From Niebla homalea (taxonomy: Eukaryota > Ascomycota > Lecanoromycetes > Lecanorales > Ramalinaceae): a DNA stretch of 64,000 nt. The translations under genes were made by a program, and so were the position numbers. A model generated the notes under the pieces. The model had not been told where the DNA came from and did no database searches. It saw only the letters and a list, made by a program, of their open reading frames with translations. Of this stretch, positions 25,970 to 39,875 are shown piece after piece. Where the stretch lies: positions 496,001 to 560,000 of the forward strand of contig JAHGAU010000023.1 of assembly GCA_019925105.1 (NCBI GenBank), given 5' to 3'. Numbering within the stretch: the stretch's first letter is position 1; every line of letters begins with the position of its first letter.

Positions 25970-28699
25970 TTAATTCTTTAAAAATATTTACGTTTAATAA
26001 TAAAATTAAAATTATATAAAACCTTAAATTTCTTAATTTATTAAGAAACCTTAAAATCTTCCTTAATTTTATAAATTAATTACGTATTAAAGTAAAGAAT
26101 TATACTTAACGTATTATTCCGCTTTAAGTACGTAAAATTTCTTTTATTATAAATTTAAAAAAAATAAATCCAGAATATACCGGTTTACGCCGTAAATAAA
26201 GGAAATTTCGGATTAAGTTTATATTTACCCAAAAAAAGCATTATACTTTTAAGGATTTAAAAAACGCGTTTTTAAAACTATTATTTCTTATATATTATAA
26301 TTTTAATTAACCCCTATTTACCGATATTAATATATTAAAAGAACTAATTATTACGGTTATAATATATTATATTAAGGATAACCCGTTATTTTATAGTATT
26401 ACGGAGATTAACGATTTATTAAAAATTATATATAATAAAATATAATTAATAATATTCTTTAATAAAAGCTTAAATATAATTAAAAAAAATTATTAATTTA
26501 CGGAGTTAAAATCTACGGATATAATTTAAATCGTATATAATATTAAATATTTAATTAAAACGAATTATTATAAACTTAATTATATAATCTTTATAAATTA
26601 TAATTAACATATTATTAATATCTTTAAATAAATAAATTTAAAAACCTCTATAATTAATAAGTTTAATTTCCGCTTAATTTATACGTTATAATATTTATTA
26701 ATATTCGATAATTTATTACGTTATAAATTAAGTTTAATAAATACCGTTCTTAACGTATTCTTACGATTAGTTAATAATACGTAGACTTTATTTATAGAAA
26801 TCGGAATTTTTAATAACGTAAATAATAATAAATTAATTATTTTTTATTATATTTATATTTTAAATAAATTTAAAGGGTAAATTAAAAAAAAATGTAAAAG
26901 ATAAAATATAAATGAAATTATAAAAAGTTTTAATAACCGAGGAAGAATTAAATTTATAAAGAATAAAAATTAAATTACGTTTTATATTAAAGGACGGCTT
27001 TATTTATAATTTAAAATCCGTTAATTATTTATTATAATTATATATACTCAATAAACTTAAAAAAATAATTTTTTAATAAGTATATAATAATTTATTATAT
27101 AATAACTTTAATCGATTTTACGATAAATTAATAAATTTAATATATTTACTTAAATTAAATAAATAACTATAGAAATATATTACATATTACTTTAAATATA
27201 GCTTAAATTAAATTAAAAGGTATATACTTTATAGATCGCTTTAATTAATTTTAAACCCGTTAATTATTTTTTATATAATTTATATAAACTTTATTATCGC
27301 TTTATTAAATTAATATAATTATGATATACTTTTTACCGTTACCGATAAATTCTTTAAATAAGTATTTTTACTCCCCGGTAATATTAAATTTAAGGTTAAT
27401 AATTAAATAAAATTATTATTAATTAAATTAATAAAATAAGGATAAAGAATTCCCTTTAATATTATATTAAATAAAAATCGTAAATTTATTTTTATATTTT
27501 AGAAATTTATATTTAAAGAAATAAATACTTATATTCTTACGTTTAACGTATATTACCCTTAAATTAATAAATAATTAAAACGGATTAATTAAATAATTAA
27601 GATTATACTACGTTATTTTATAATTACGTATCCGGATTATAGTTAAATAAATATTATCCTATATATTTAAGGTATCCTAAATAATTTAAAGTTAATATTA
27701 ATTAAATTTATTTTAAATGAAATTTATTATAATATAAATATTTACGACCCCTTAAACCTTTTAATAACCTCTTTAATCCTTAAGTATAATATATTTTAAT
27801 TATAAAAAGGTATAAAATTCATTAGAATTTACGTAAATAATAATTAAATTCCGGTATAATTAAAATTATAAGTTAATTTAATTTAATATTAATAATTTAG
27901 TTTATTAAAAGTTATATTATAGATATAATATCTTTAATATTAAAAATTATAAGCTATATTAATAATACGCTAAACCTTTTATTATAATTAAGAAAATTAA
28001 TTATTTTATATATAAATTTAAATTATCCGTTAATATAAAAATAACGATAATTATTTTAATTAATATACTTAAGCTAATTAGTAATTTAATAAAGAATACT
28101 TTTAACCGATAATTTAATTATAACGTACCGCCCGTACTTAAAGTAGATTCTAAGAATAAAAAAGAATATATTATTAAAAGAATTATTCATAAAGAAAGAG
28201 ATAGTAGATATTTAATTAAATAAGTTACTTAAAACGTAAAATATAATGATAAGTTTCCGTTATCAGAGTTATACCTAGACTTATCACGTGAATTCTATAT
28301 TATGTATTTTGAATTTAATAACGTTATCGTTACCCGCCGTGGTAAATTTCGTACTTAAGGTATTATTATTTTATCGCAACTATTAGCGCCTATTAAAGTA
28401 GCACCCTTATTATCCATTAATATTCCTTATACGTTCCGTCTTAAACGTAATCGTAACCGCCCGCGTAAAATTAAGTAAGATTTTAACATAAGAATATAAG
28501 TTATAGGGAATATAACGTATTATTAAACATTAATATTGATTGATTGATTGATTTATATTACGGATCTAGCTAAGTTAATTCCGGCGTTCCTTAATACGCG
28601 GCTTTTTGGCCTTATTAATAACCGTAAAAACCTGATACTTATAACGTTAAGGTAAAAACCGGCGTTTATTAAGCCTTTACCTTTTATCCTTTAAAATAA

Positions 28700-31600
28700 A
28701 GGATATTAATAACCGTTTAAAAAGTAGTAATTTATTTATATATTTCCTATGTTTTAACTTCCTTATGAAAATCAATAATATTACGATTATATCCTTATAA
28801 AGATTACCCTTAAACTTATTATTCTTCCGCTTTTTTATATATTTATATTACCTTAATTTTACGTAACGCCTCTAAATATTTTTATTAATATTTACGTACT
28901 TAATATATATTTTTCTTATATTATTATTATTATTAACTTTTTTAAAGACTTTTAATAAACGTTTATTATTATATCCTTATAACTATAAAAAATACTTTCC
29001 GGTTTATATAATTAACGTAACCGGTTTCCGTTTCTCTTTTTTTTCCTTAATTAATAACGGGTTTTTTCTATAAGGTTTTCGGTAACTTCGTTTATCTTTA
29101 TAATAAGGCTGAACTATAATAATAATCCGGTAAATATTATAAACTTAATAATTATTTAGATATTTCACTTCGTAAATAATATTTAATAATAATTATAAGT
29201 ATTAACTTTTATAATAAATCTTAACTTAACCTCCGTAAATAAAAGATAAGAAATAAGGATATATATAACGTTTTATTTTTTTTATTTATATTTATATCCG
29301 GCGTTTATTTAATTTCCGGTATATATAATAAATAAGAAGTAAATTAAACCGTTTTTATCTGTCCGGAGTTAAATCGTTAATATATTATTACCCTTCCTTA
29401 TAATATTATAATAACGGAGATATTTATTAATAATCTTTTTATTGTTAAAAATTAAATAGCGATAACCTTAAAATATAGAATCTTTATATTTCCGTTAACG
29501 TTTAATTTATTTTATTTTAATTTATAAAATAATTATTATAGTTTTCGCTCTTTAAATCCCTTTAATCTTAATCTTTTTACGTTTAACGGGAGTTTATACG
29601 CATTTAAATTAACCTCCAGGATACCGGTAAAGTTACTTCCTTTTTAATTTATTCTTACTTTATTTTAATAAGAAAAAGCATAGGTATCTTTAATTTATTC
29701 CTTTTAACTCAAGGCTTATTAAGATTCTAATAAATCCGCCCGTTTCCTATTATTATAGCTAAGTATATATATTTCTTTAATTTTACTTAAGCGATTATTT
29801 AATTTAATAAGACTTTAATTAACGGTATAAAAACTTTAAACTTTAATACTAAGATAAGGGTTGCTTTATAAGTATTATTAATTATTCTTAAATACCGGTT
29901 TTAGACTTTTTATAATATCTAGATAAACTCTTTCTTATAGCCTAAAGTACCCTTAAGTATATATTAAATGGCTATAACGTATATTATAGCTGGCTTTATT
30001 ATAACTTAATAAACGGTCCGGGCCTTTTATAACGTAATTTTTTATATTAATATAGCGAAATAAATAAGGTTTTTTTCCTATAAAGTTATTTTCTTTTAAA
30101 CCTTTTTTATATAATCCTTTTAATTAAGCTTTTTATTTACTTAAAAATTAAGGACTTTAATATTAATATCCGGCTTTATTATAATTTTATTTAAGTCTAT
30201 TATAGCTATTATATTATATAGTTTTAAGCTCTTAATTATATAAATAAATTTATATTTATATAATATAAATTAAGCCTTATAAGTTCTCACTTATTAAAGA
30301 TAGACTTTATAAGCCTATTTTAATTCTAAATAATTTATACGTATAAAAATACTATAAATTAAAAGGTAAATATTATTAATAAAGTTTCTAACTTAAACTT
30401 TTTATTTTAACTTAATAAGCTTTTTAATTAATAAACCGTTAAAGAATAAAAATAATATAAGAAAAATAAACGATTTTTAAGGAATCCCCGTTATAACGGG
30501 CTTTATCGGGTTTATCTTTTATTTTAAGTTAATTAATATAACTTAATTATTTAAGAAACTCTCTATTTACTTAATTAAGAAGGATAATATCCCTTTTTTT
30601 TTAAGTTATATAATAATTTTTAATAATTTATTTTATTAAAAATATTTATAATATTGAAAGAAAGAAATTTTATAATATACCTTTTCCCGTAACCTTATAT
30701 TATATATATACCGTTAATTAATTCTTTAAGGGTTATTTCTATTAATTAACCTTTTTTTATTTTTATTTATTAATCGGGAAGAAATCCGTAATTCTCTATA
30801 TAATCGTTAAGGATCTTTATTATTACCGTTTTTAAGGCTTTCCTTAATATATAAAGGAGTATAATAAGTTTATAAGACTTTACCTTAAAATAATCCGGTT
30901 TAATAAATTTCTTAAAGATAATCGTTTTCGCTTTTTTAAACTTACATAAATAATAATTAACGTTAAAGTATATTTAAAAAAAATAGATAAAAACTTTCTT
31001 AAATAGTAATATTATTATTAATAGGAATCTATTAAGGATCTTATTCGGTCCCGGGATTTTATTTTTCTTTAATTTATTAATTATCCTAATTATTATATTT
31101 TATATTATTACTTTATTTATTAATACAGGATTAAGGTATATAATGTTATTAATATCGTTTAAATTAACCTTTAACGGAAAGGGGAAAAATATTCCTTTAA
31201 GGGCCTTAATCTTACCGTTAAAGATATTAATTAATATATTATCGGATCTTTTAAAAGGCGGGAATTTAAAAATAAATTTTAATTTTTTATTTTATTTTTT
31301 ATTATACTTCGTTAACTTCTAAATATTATAAAGTAAAACCGTTAAATTATATACCGTAAACTAAAAGTATATTTACTTAATCTTCTTAATAATTTTCTCT
31401 TTTTTTTCTTAAATAACCCTTAATTAATTAAGTATCTTTTAATTTTTATACTTAAAAGTTTACTTTATTAGTTTTTTTACCTTTACGATCGCGGTTATAT
31501 ACTTTTTATTTTAATAAATTTTAACTTTTTAAAAAAGTTTTATTATCGGGATTATTTTATTAATTATTTCATTTAATATTTTTATTACTTATTTTATAAA

Positions 31601-32600
31601 GAAATCGATCCGGTCTTTATTATTTAATTAAGGGAGATCCATAAATTATATTATTATTTCCTCCGTTTTTATATAAATCTTTATTACTTTAACCGTTTTT
31701 TACGCCCTTTTTACCGGTAATAATAAGGTTATATTAACGATTTAATTTAAGGTTATTTATATCGGTATATAATCCAAGTTATATCTTAAGTCCTTTCACG
31801 GCCTATACGTTATAATTACGCCGGTAACCCTTTTTATATTAAAGGTTAAATTAATCGTTATTTTAAACTTAAGATTCTTTTACGTAATAATCTTTTATAA
31901 TATTAATAATAAAAAGTTAATTTAAACGGTAATTATTAATAAATCGTCCGATTTAATATAATTTATTATACGCCCTTCCTTATTCTATATATAATAATAT
32001 AGGTTAAAGTTTTTAAGTAATATATATTTATTTAAAATAATTAAGACTTTTTTAAGTAATAATATTATAAATAATTTTTTTTTATTAATCGGCGGCGGAT
32101 TATATATATTATAAATATTAAGGTTATTTTTTAAGTCCCCTTCCTTTATAATATAAAGTATATAAAGGTTTTTACCGTAATAAGTAATATCCTAGTTATT
32201 TACGTTAAGCCGTTTATTTATAAAAAAGTATATTTTAATTATCTTATCCCCTTTAAAGGTTAAATAAAACCCCTCTTTTAAATTAATAAACGAATATATA
32301 TACGGGCTATATAATAATTCCTATATTATTATGATATTAACGTTTTTAACTTCTTTAAACTTAAATATTAATATTATTGCTTTAATTCCCTTATTACGGA
32401 TATTATATTATATTATTTTTAAAAGCGTTAATATATTATATATTAACCTTTATAAAGGCTTTTTTATTTATACCCGTTTAGGTTACGGACTTTTTATTAA
32501 AGTTAAACGTTTTTTAGCTTAGTACCTTCTTAGCTATTATTAAAAACGTAAGACGGCCATTTAATTAATTAAGTTTAGCTTTTAAGGTCGGGATTATAAA
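28700..32600 (-). pseudogene. LINE 3 ORF2 remnant (endonuclease, RT)
   Basis: The RT active site reads F-I-N-N-I-Y-L-L-I-Y on the minus strand at about 30356-30385, with both catalytic Asp codons lost. Upstream endonuclease sequence is collinear with LINE 1. The 63-codon open stretch on the plus strand at 32331-32522 is antisense to this ORF and not a gene. Confidence 0.75.
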
Positions 32601-32699
32601 GAGCTTTTTTATTATTTTTTTTTATTACCGTTATTTACCCTTTATCATTTAATTAATTAAGTTTATATTTTAAGGCTATTTTTAATTAACTTATTAAAT

Positions 32700-34350
32700 T
32701 AATTCCGTACGTATTATACCGTTGGATTTTCGCGGTTATCTAGGTCTTTTTACGTTTGGTTTTTTTAGCTTTTATTATATACTTAGAATCCTATATTAGG
32801 TATTTTTCCTTATTATACGTAATATATTTAAACGCGCCTTTTATAAGCCCCTTAATTATTAACTTTATATACTTATAAGTATCGTAATCCTTAACGTAAA
32901 CCGTATATTTCGTAATATTAAGGTACTTTATAATAATATATTTATAGCTTTAATATTTAAAATATTAATAAATATCCGCCGCTTTATTTTATAATTAAGT
33001 TATCTTAAACGATCCTTTTTTAATAATTCTTTTATTTAAGACGTTATTATATATTTTTATTAATATTACGCTTAATATAACGGTAGAATACCTTTTTATA
33101 CGTTTTAAGGAATTAAGGTTTTTCATTATTGGAGGAAGCTTATAATTAATAATTTTAAGCCTTAAGTAAAGAACCGTATTTTCCCTTTTTATATTCTTTA
33201 ATACGGCCTCTTTTCCGGTTTTTATAAAACGTAATAAGTATATTTTATTTATTGTAATAATAAATAATTATTTTAAAACTTTAATTAATTTATACTTTTC
33301 CTTACTAATTTAAGTTTAAAATTTTTTTAAGTTTTCTTTTACTTTTAATAACGCTATATTAAGGAAGATATCCTTACTTTATAATTTATATACCGTAATA
33401 ATTTATTTTATTAATAGTTCCGTTATTACCTTAAAAGCCTTTATTAATTATAGTGGGTTTATTTCCGTAATCGCGTTTTTCTTTTTATTATTAAATAAGC
33501 GGACCGTTACTGTCCTCGCCTTCTTTAATATAATTATTTTTTCCTCCGTTATCCCTTTATTCTTTGCCGCGGGTACCCTTTTTATTATCCTTATCACTTA
33601 ACTTTCTCTTATTTAAAGGGTTACCGTTTTTATACCCTTACTTTATACCTTAAACTTTAAACCGCCGTCTTTACTTTTTATTAACGCCCTCGCTTCCGCC
33701 CCTTAAAAGCCCTATAGGCGCTCCACCTCCCTTAGCTTTATTCCTACCTTTATATAGAAATCCTTTACGCTTTTTAATCCAATTTATAATATCGGTTAAG
33801 TCTTTAATATAATATCCTTTTACTTTACCGTAAGGAGTCTTTTTAAGGCCTTTATTACCTCCCTTACCGTTTTCTCGCTTTTCCTTACCGGGCAATATAT
33901 TATCTCCGTTTTTTATTTTTAATCCTTTAAGGTTCCGTTTTCCTTATTAATTTTAATTCCCTTTTATATATCCTTAATAGTAATTTTACCGCGGTTTTCC
34001 CGCCCTTTTCCTTTATTTATACTTTTCGTTATTAATACCGTATTAACCTTTTTACCCCGTTATTTATTTATTATTTCCGCATTATTATTATACGTTTTAC
34101 GCGCTTTAATATGTGTATTTTATTGACTTTAATTCCCTTATTTATTTTAAGCGCTATCCGGCTTATTATTATTATATTACCCGTACGCGTTATTGCCGTT
34201 TCTATTAATATAGGTTATTTGCCCGTTTATTACTTTATTCTTAATTACTACGTTACTTCTACTTATCGCACTTAATACACTCCCCTTATTATTACTAGAG
34301 CTATGCATATACGTATCGTTTTAAACCTCTAGGGTCCCTTTGTTCGTCGC
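32700..34350 (-). pseudogene. LINE 3 ORF1 remnant
   Basis: Starts with the same ATGGCGACGAAC as LINE 1 (minus strand, 34350 leftwards). The longest surviving open stretch is 33671-33895, 74 codons rich in Lys and Gly, corresponding to 4960-5170 in LINE 1. Zinc knuckles are expected near 32.8-33.0 kb but are degraded. Confidence 0.65.
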
Positions 34351-34442
34351 CATTCTTCAACCTTTCAATTCAAACATTAATATTTATATTAATATATTAA
34401 GGTAAACGCTATTATAAATAGTAACCTTTTTTCTTTTAATAA

Positions 34443-34602
34443 TATTTATGATATATATATATAGTATAAAGGATATTAAGGAGTATTCATAGGTATAGGA
34501 CACTCTTTATACGTAGAGGATAAATAATCCTTAGGATCCCATCTGTATTCAGGTAGAATCATCATTCATACATTATCACACTTTTTGGTCCATACACCAA
34601 CA
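34443..34602 (+). repeat. Gypsy B 3' LTR
   Basis: Matches the 5' LTR and ends CACCAACA at 34602, directly before CTTAC. The right half is less RIP-mutated than in the 5' copy, the left end more so. Its extreme left end is uncertain by two or three bases because of an AT run. Confidence 0.88.
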
Positions 34603-34607
34603 CTTAC

Positions 34608-37600
34608 TTAATTATATTAAATTTAAATCGAAAGTTACCTTGAATTTCTTACTTTATTTATCTTCTTATAAACCTTACTTATTATATAATATTTAATTCT
34701 TAACGTTCCGTCCTTTTTAAAATACTATAACCCTTTATCGTATCTTTTATAAATTACGTATAATTAACCTATTAAAGCCCTTTACTGTAATGTATTTTTT
34801 TAAAGCTTTATTAAGCCTATAATCTCTTTTCGGCCCTTTAAGAAATTTATTTATTAAAATATTATATAACTTAAGGAGTAATTTATTATTATATAAAGAA
34901 ATCTTCTTAAATCGTTTTTTTATAAATATAATATAAGTTTATTTACTTTAATACCGGTTTTTATTCATTAATTATAAAAGAATCTATAAACATTAAAGTA
35001 ATATTATTAAATATATTAAAAGATATAATAAGTATTTTATAAAGCTTAAATAAAAAATAAACAAAAAATTATTTTAAAAATTAATAAAATTAATAAAATT
35101 AATAAAATTAAACTTCATTTCTTTACTTAAAAAGGCGTTTAATAAGATTTATATTTCAAAGATAATAATAATTAATAAAAATCTATTTAATTATTATAAA
35201 AATATTTATTTTTTATATTATTTTTTAAAGAAATCTTTTAAAATTTAGTTTCATATTTTTCCTTATTTTATAAATCTTAAAAACGTATTAACTTTATACG
35301 TAAGTAAAGTAATAAAGAATTAAAGTAAACTATTATTAAAAGTAATTTTACGTAAATTTTAACGTGGATTTATTATTTTAATTTTAATTAATATATTTCT
35401 AAACTTTTTACTTTAATAAGTTAATAAATTTATAATAATTACTTTTAATTTTATATAGTCTTATTTTAATTATACTTTTTAAAACGTAAACTTATAGAAA
35501 TAAAATTTTTAAAACTAAAAATTAAAAAGCTTATTAAAGGATTATAAAAGAATTCCCTTAAAGGATAATATTAAAGTAACGTATTATTTATAAATTTAAA
35601 GTAAAACGTATAATTATATTTTAAAGCAAGAAATTAAAATATTAATTAAAAATAAATTGCGTACTATATAAAATCCGCCGATATTAAAATACCTTAAATT
35701 TATTAATATTAAAAATATAATTTATAAGGCTTATTTAAGAAATTATTAAAAAGATAATAAATAAAAGGGCATTTAAATTTTATTTTTAAGGGATAAAGGT
35801 ATTATAAGAAGTTATAGAATATTTCTTTATTAATAAGTTTTAATATAAGAAAACCTTATTATTCCGCCTTTTATAATTTAATTAATATTAAGAATTTAAT
35901 ATCTTTTTTTTATTACTATATATAAAGAAGGTAATATTAATATAAAAGGATATATAAAGAAGGTAATATTAATATAAAAGGATATATAATTAATTCAAAT
36001 ATTTAAGGGTAAATACTTTATATTTAAGGGTTAAATTATAATTAATAGTGTATAAATTAAAATTAATTATAATAATCTTTATATTTATTAAAAATAATAA
36101 AATACTTATAAAAGAACGTTATAAGACTTAATTATTTATTTACCTTAAAGATAAAAATTTAAAGTATTAATAAGAATTTTAGAAGAATAAACTTATTTAC
36201 GATATTTTATATTGATTATTATATTTATTTTCTTTATAAAAATTTTGTATTTATTATTTATTATATAAAAGGGAGTTTTTAATAATACTATTTATTTATT
36301 TATTATAAAAATAATCCGTTTAAAACTTTTAAGTATAGAATCGTTAAAGTTAAAAGTAATTAAATTATATATTTCCTTAATAATAAAAACGTTTATTAAC
36401 GGGTTTTAATTTTACTTATTGAAATTTTAATCGTTTTATTAATATATAAAATTAAATAATATTACTTAATTAAAATCCTTAAAATTAAAGAATTCCTAAC
36501 CTTTAATATAAGGTACTTTATTTTATTAAACTATACGTTTTTTCTTTATAAATAATAATATAAATATAGGAAATTAATATAAAAAGTATTAATCTTATAA
36601 TAGATTAATATAATAATACTTACGATAAACTAAAGTAAAAAATATACCTTTTTAATATATATAGGTCAATATGGATAAATAAATAATTATAGATTTTTAT
36701 TTATTTTATTTTAAGTTATGAATTATTTATTAATTCTTATTAATTCTTATAAATAACTTTAAATTAATTATCCTATAATTATAATATAAAATAATATAAA
36801 ACTCTTAACCTATATTAATAAGTTTATTTAAACTTAAATTAAAATATTTTCTTATTTTTTAAATTATAATTTATTTTAAGAAAGTTATAAAACTTAAATT
36901 TAAAGTATTAAAATTTAAAAAAAACCGAAATTAAATAAACTATAAGTAAATAAAGAACTTATATTTTATTTAACTTCTTTTATATTTAAATTATATTATA
37001 TTTAAATTATATTATAATAAGTTTTTATGATCCTGAATTACCTTTATTTTCTTAATATTTTTTATACTTAAGTTATTCTTTTTAGGAAAATATACGTATA
37101 AACCCTTATTAAAATACTATTATTATTAATTTAATAAGTATAAAGATTAGTATAATTAATAGTATATTAATATACAATAATATTCTCTTTTTTAGTTTTC
37201 TTTAATTCTATTTTCTAAGTTTTATTAATATTTTTATATTTTATTATTATTTTAAGCTTCCTTAAATAATAAATAATATTATTAATATTTATATATTTTA
37301 ATTTTCTAAGCTTTTAATTAAAAAGGTAAAACGAGGTTATTTAATTACGGGATTTAATAAAATTAAGATTCTATAATAAGTCCTTTAAGGCCTTGCGTTT
37401 ATTTAATTATTCGCCCCGTTTATAATCGCATATATTACGTTATAAAGAATTTTATATAATATCTTCTTTAAAAATAATAAATTAAGTATTAAAGTTTTTA
37501 TTTATATTTAATAAATTAAAGTAAAAGAAGTTATTAAAACTATTATTTAATTCGATTTCCTTATCCTTAATTAATATATTATTAATATATGAAATTATTA

Positions 37601-39240
37601 TTGTATTAATTATATATTTATTTTACTTATTAAGGTTATTTATCGTTATAAGTACGTATTATTATAAAAAATAAATAAAAAGCGAATTAAAAAAAGGAAA
37701 ATTATTAATAAGTAATTTTAATAAATATATAGGCGAAATTTTCCGTTAAATTAATCGGGAAACCCTTTTAAGGTCAATTTCCGAGGCTATAATAAAACGT
37801 ATAGAATTATTATAAAGATTAATATAAATAATTTAATTAATAATTAAATTTAATATATTATCTTTTCTTAGTATTTTAACAATTGAATTTTATTTTTATA
37901 TAATTATAAGTTAAAAATATTTTTCACGTTAAGTTAAATTAAACTTAATTTAATACGGAATTTACGGATAATTAATAGTATTATTTTTATAGTAAGGATA
38001 AGTACAATAATAAATATAAAGGGCTATATACTTATTATTTTATATTACGTTTTTTTCTAAAAGGATTAAGATAAATAATACTTTTTTTATTAGGCCAAAA
38101 AGGACATAAATTTATATAAAGCTAAAATTTACCAAAATATTATATAAGTTAATGATTTCTCCTCTTAACGTTTATTTTATTTTTTATTTAAAATATATTA
38201 TTTATTATACTGTATTTTATTACTTTTAATTCAGATTATACTATAGTTTACGAGATAGCGCGTATTAATGAAATAATGAAAAAGTTAACTGGTAATAAAG
38301 CCCTTAAAAAGAACCTTACTTAAAAAGTAAGTTATAAATCTATAAGCGAAAAAATAATCTTTAATATTATAACGATAATAAATATGAATTATAATTTAAG
38401 AGTGTTTTATATTAAGCGTAAACTATATTTTAAATAGAATAATAAATTGTAACTAAGAATATCTATATAAGCGTTAATATTAATATAATTCTTTTAATTA
38501 AACTATTATTCAAAATTAAGAAATATTAAAAAAATATAAGTTCTTTAATTAAAAAAATAGCCTTCTTTCATTTAATTAAAGACATAACATATATTAGCCC
38601 TTTAAGCTAAAATATACGCTTTTAATCCGATACTTTAATTATTCTTTAAGAGGTTAATAAGGTTTATTTTACCTTATATTTTAAATATATAATAATATAT
38701 TTAAACTTAAGTAATATACAGTTAATAATATTACAAAAGTAATTGATTTAACTTATATTTATATAAAGCGTAACATTATTATATAAAAGGATTTATAGTT
38801 AATTAAAAATATATATAAGCTTAATAGTTAATAAATCTAATACTTTAACCGAAGGATATATTAAGTTATTATTAAAAGTATTTAATATCTTATTTATTTA
38901 ATAGTTATTTTAATTAAAGAATTAATGATTATTAACTAAAGTATAAATAATTAAAAAAACTTATAAGAAAAACGGCTTTTTATATAATATTGAATTACGG
39001 TTAAGATAAGTATAATAACAAATATAATAGTTAATACGTAATAATATAAGGCGGTTTCTTATTAACGTTATATTATAATTTAAGAAAAACATAAGGATAA
39101 ATATAATAATACATATAATAAAAACTATACTAATAAATATACTAATAAGTATAATAATAAATACGGTATAACCTTATATTATTAAATAATAATGCTTAAC
39201 TTATAAGTATCAAATAATTAATTAAATCTTACTTATTAAT
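34608..39240. other. AT-rich decayed DNA, right host sequence of Gypsy B
   Basis: This 4.6-kb stretch continues the sequence that ends at 19685. It has the composition of RIP-degraded repeat DNA, and stop codons in every frame. Short local duplications occur (for example the 34-base direct repeat near 35920-35990), but no motif could be assigned to a family. It may be an older retroelement mutated beyond recognition by eye. Confidence 0.5.
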
Positions 39241-39346
39241 ATATTAATAATAAATACCGGTTTCTTAGTATTTCCCGGTTTTATACCGCCGGGATAAATA
39301 CGGTACGGGGACGGGATAGACCTTTATACGGTACCGGCCGGTATAC

Positions 39347-39875
39347 ATCAGCAAATCTGCGACCTGCTCAGATCGAGTAGCCAAAAAAAAAAGGAATTTA
39401 TTCACTTAAATCGCTCGTAAGTTATTTACGAGAATCCCAGAAAACTTACGAGCGCTCCGAACGGTCCCGAGCGTGTAAAAAAAAAGTTTAAAATAAAAAC
39501 GTTTAAAACGGTAAAATAACGGTTTTTATTTTTTATAAATTTTTTTTATTAAGCTTTCTTAACAACGGGTATAGCCGTAACCCCCCCTATAAGCCGTAAT
39601 ATTCAACGTTTTTTAGAATTAATTATAGATTCGGGTTTTTTAATTAAAAGTTATCTTAATAGTTAATAATTTATCCTTAGGGGGGGGGTAGTTAAAGGGG
39701 GTAATTTAATAAAAAAATACGTTAAGTTAAAAAAAAAAGTAAAACTCACGAGAATCCAAGAAACTCACGAGTAAGCCGGATACTTACGAGCGCTTAAAGC
39801 ACTTAAAGGCCAAGCGAAAGGGGATATAAGCTTAACTTACTTAACCTGCTCGCTTATACTCGGAGTACTTATATA
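39347..39875. repeat. Direct repeat R1 (about 530 bp)
   Basis: Starts ATCAGCAAATCTGCGACCTG and ends CGGAGTACTTATATA. It matches R2 (42316-42846) along its length with transitions and small indels. It contains several copies of TTACGAGC and its complement, CCCCCTATAAGCCGTAA, and an A-rich run. No TG...CA ends or target duplication were found, so it does not behave like an LTR. Family unknown. Confidence 0.8.

Larger units (their letters stand above)
23300..28478 (+). pseudogene. Gypsy B pol (RT, RNase H, integrase), interrupted and RIP-degraded
   Basis: RT: the palm region runs from about 23.45 kb, with the active site F-I-N-N-I-I-I-F at 23662-23685 (former F-[IV]-D-D) and the N-L-L-L-I-K-L-F-I-G-Y stretch at about 23.75 kb. 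The frame is broken by the short LTR element and resumes in phase at 25975. RNase H follows at 26215-26790, with F-T-Q-K-K-H-Y-T-F-K-D-L-K at its start and the F-T-E-L-K block (former W-P-T-E-L-E) near 26.50 kb. Integrase shows I-N-F-I-I-A at 27281-27298, T-V-T-D-K-F near 27.34 kb and the degraded H-P-Q-T-D-G block at 27550-27588. The last 250 bases (to TAA at 28476-28478) hold only one internal stop and end R-N-R-N-R-P-R-K-I-K; I do not recognise that domain. Confidence 0.85.
28538..34371 (-). mobile_element. LINE 3: full-length Tad-like LINE in Gypsy B
   Basis: Flanked by a perfect 13-bp duplication AAACATTAATATT (28525-28537 and 34372-34384). The (GATT)n tail at 28538-28553 is its 3' end on the minus strand; the 5' end lies at 34371, 20-odd bases before the ORF1 ATG. 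Length 5834 bases, collinear with LINE 1. The insertion lies between the end of Gypsy B pol (28478) and its 3' LTR. RIP-mutated. Confidence 0.9.
19686..34602 (+). mobile_element. Gypsy B: full-length Ty3/Gypsy retrotransposon with two nested insertions
   Basis: Both LTRs and a perfect 5-bp target duplication (CTTAC at 19681-19685 and 34603-34607) define the element. Subtracting the short LTR element (23821-25969) and LINE 3 (28538-34371) with their duplications leaves about 6.9 kb, a normal Gypsy length. The plus-strand order is gag region, RT, RNase H, integrase, unknown C-terminal segment. LTR copies differ by C/T and G/A transitions plus a few bases in an AT run. Heavily RIP-mutated except parts of the LTRs and the last 250 bases of pol. 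Confidence 0.92.

Noticed and set aside
32331..32522. 63-codon plus-strand ORF
   Set aside because: Antisense to LINE 3 ORF2.
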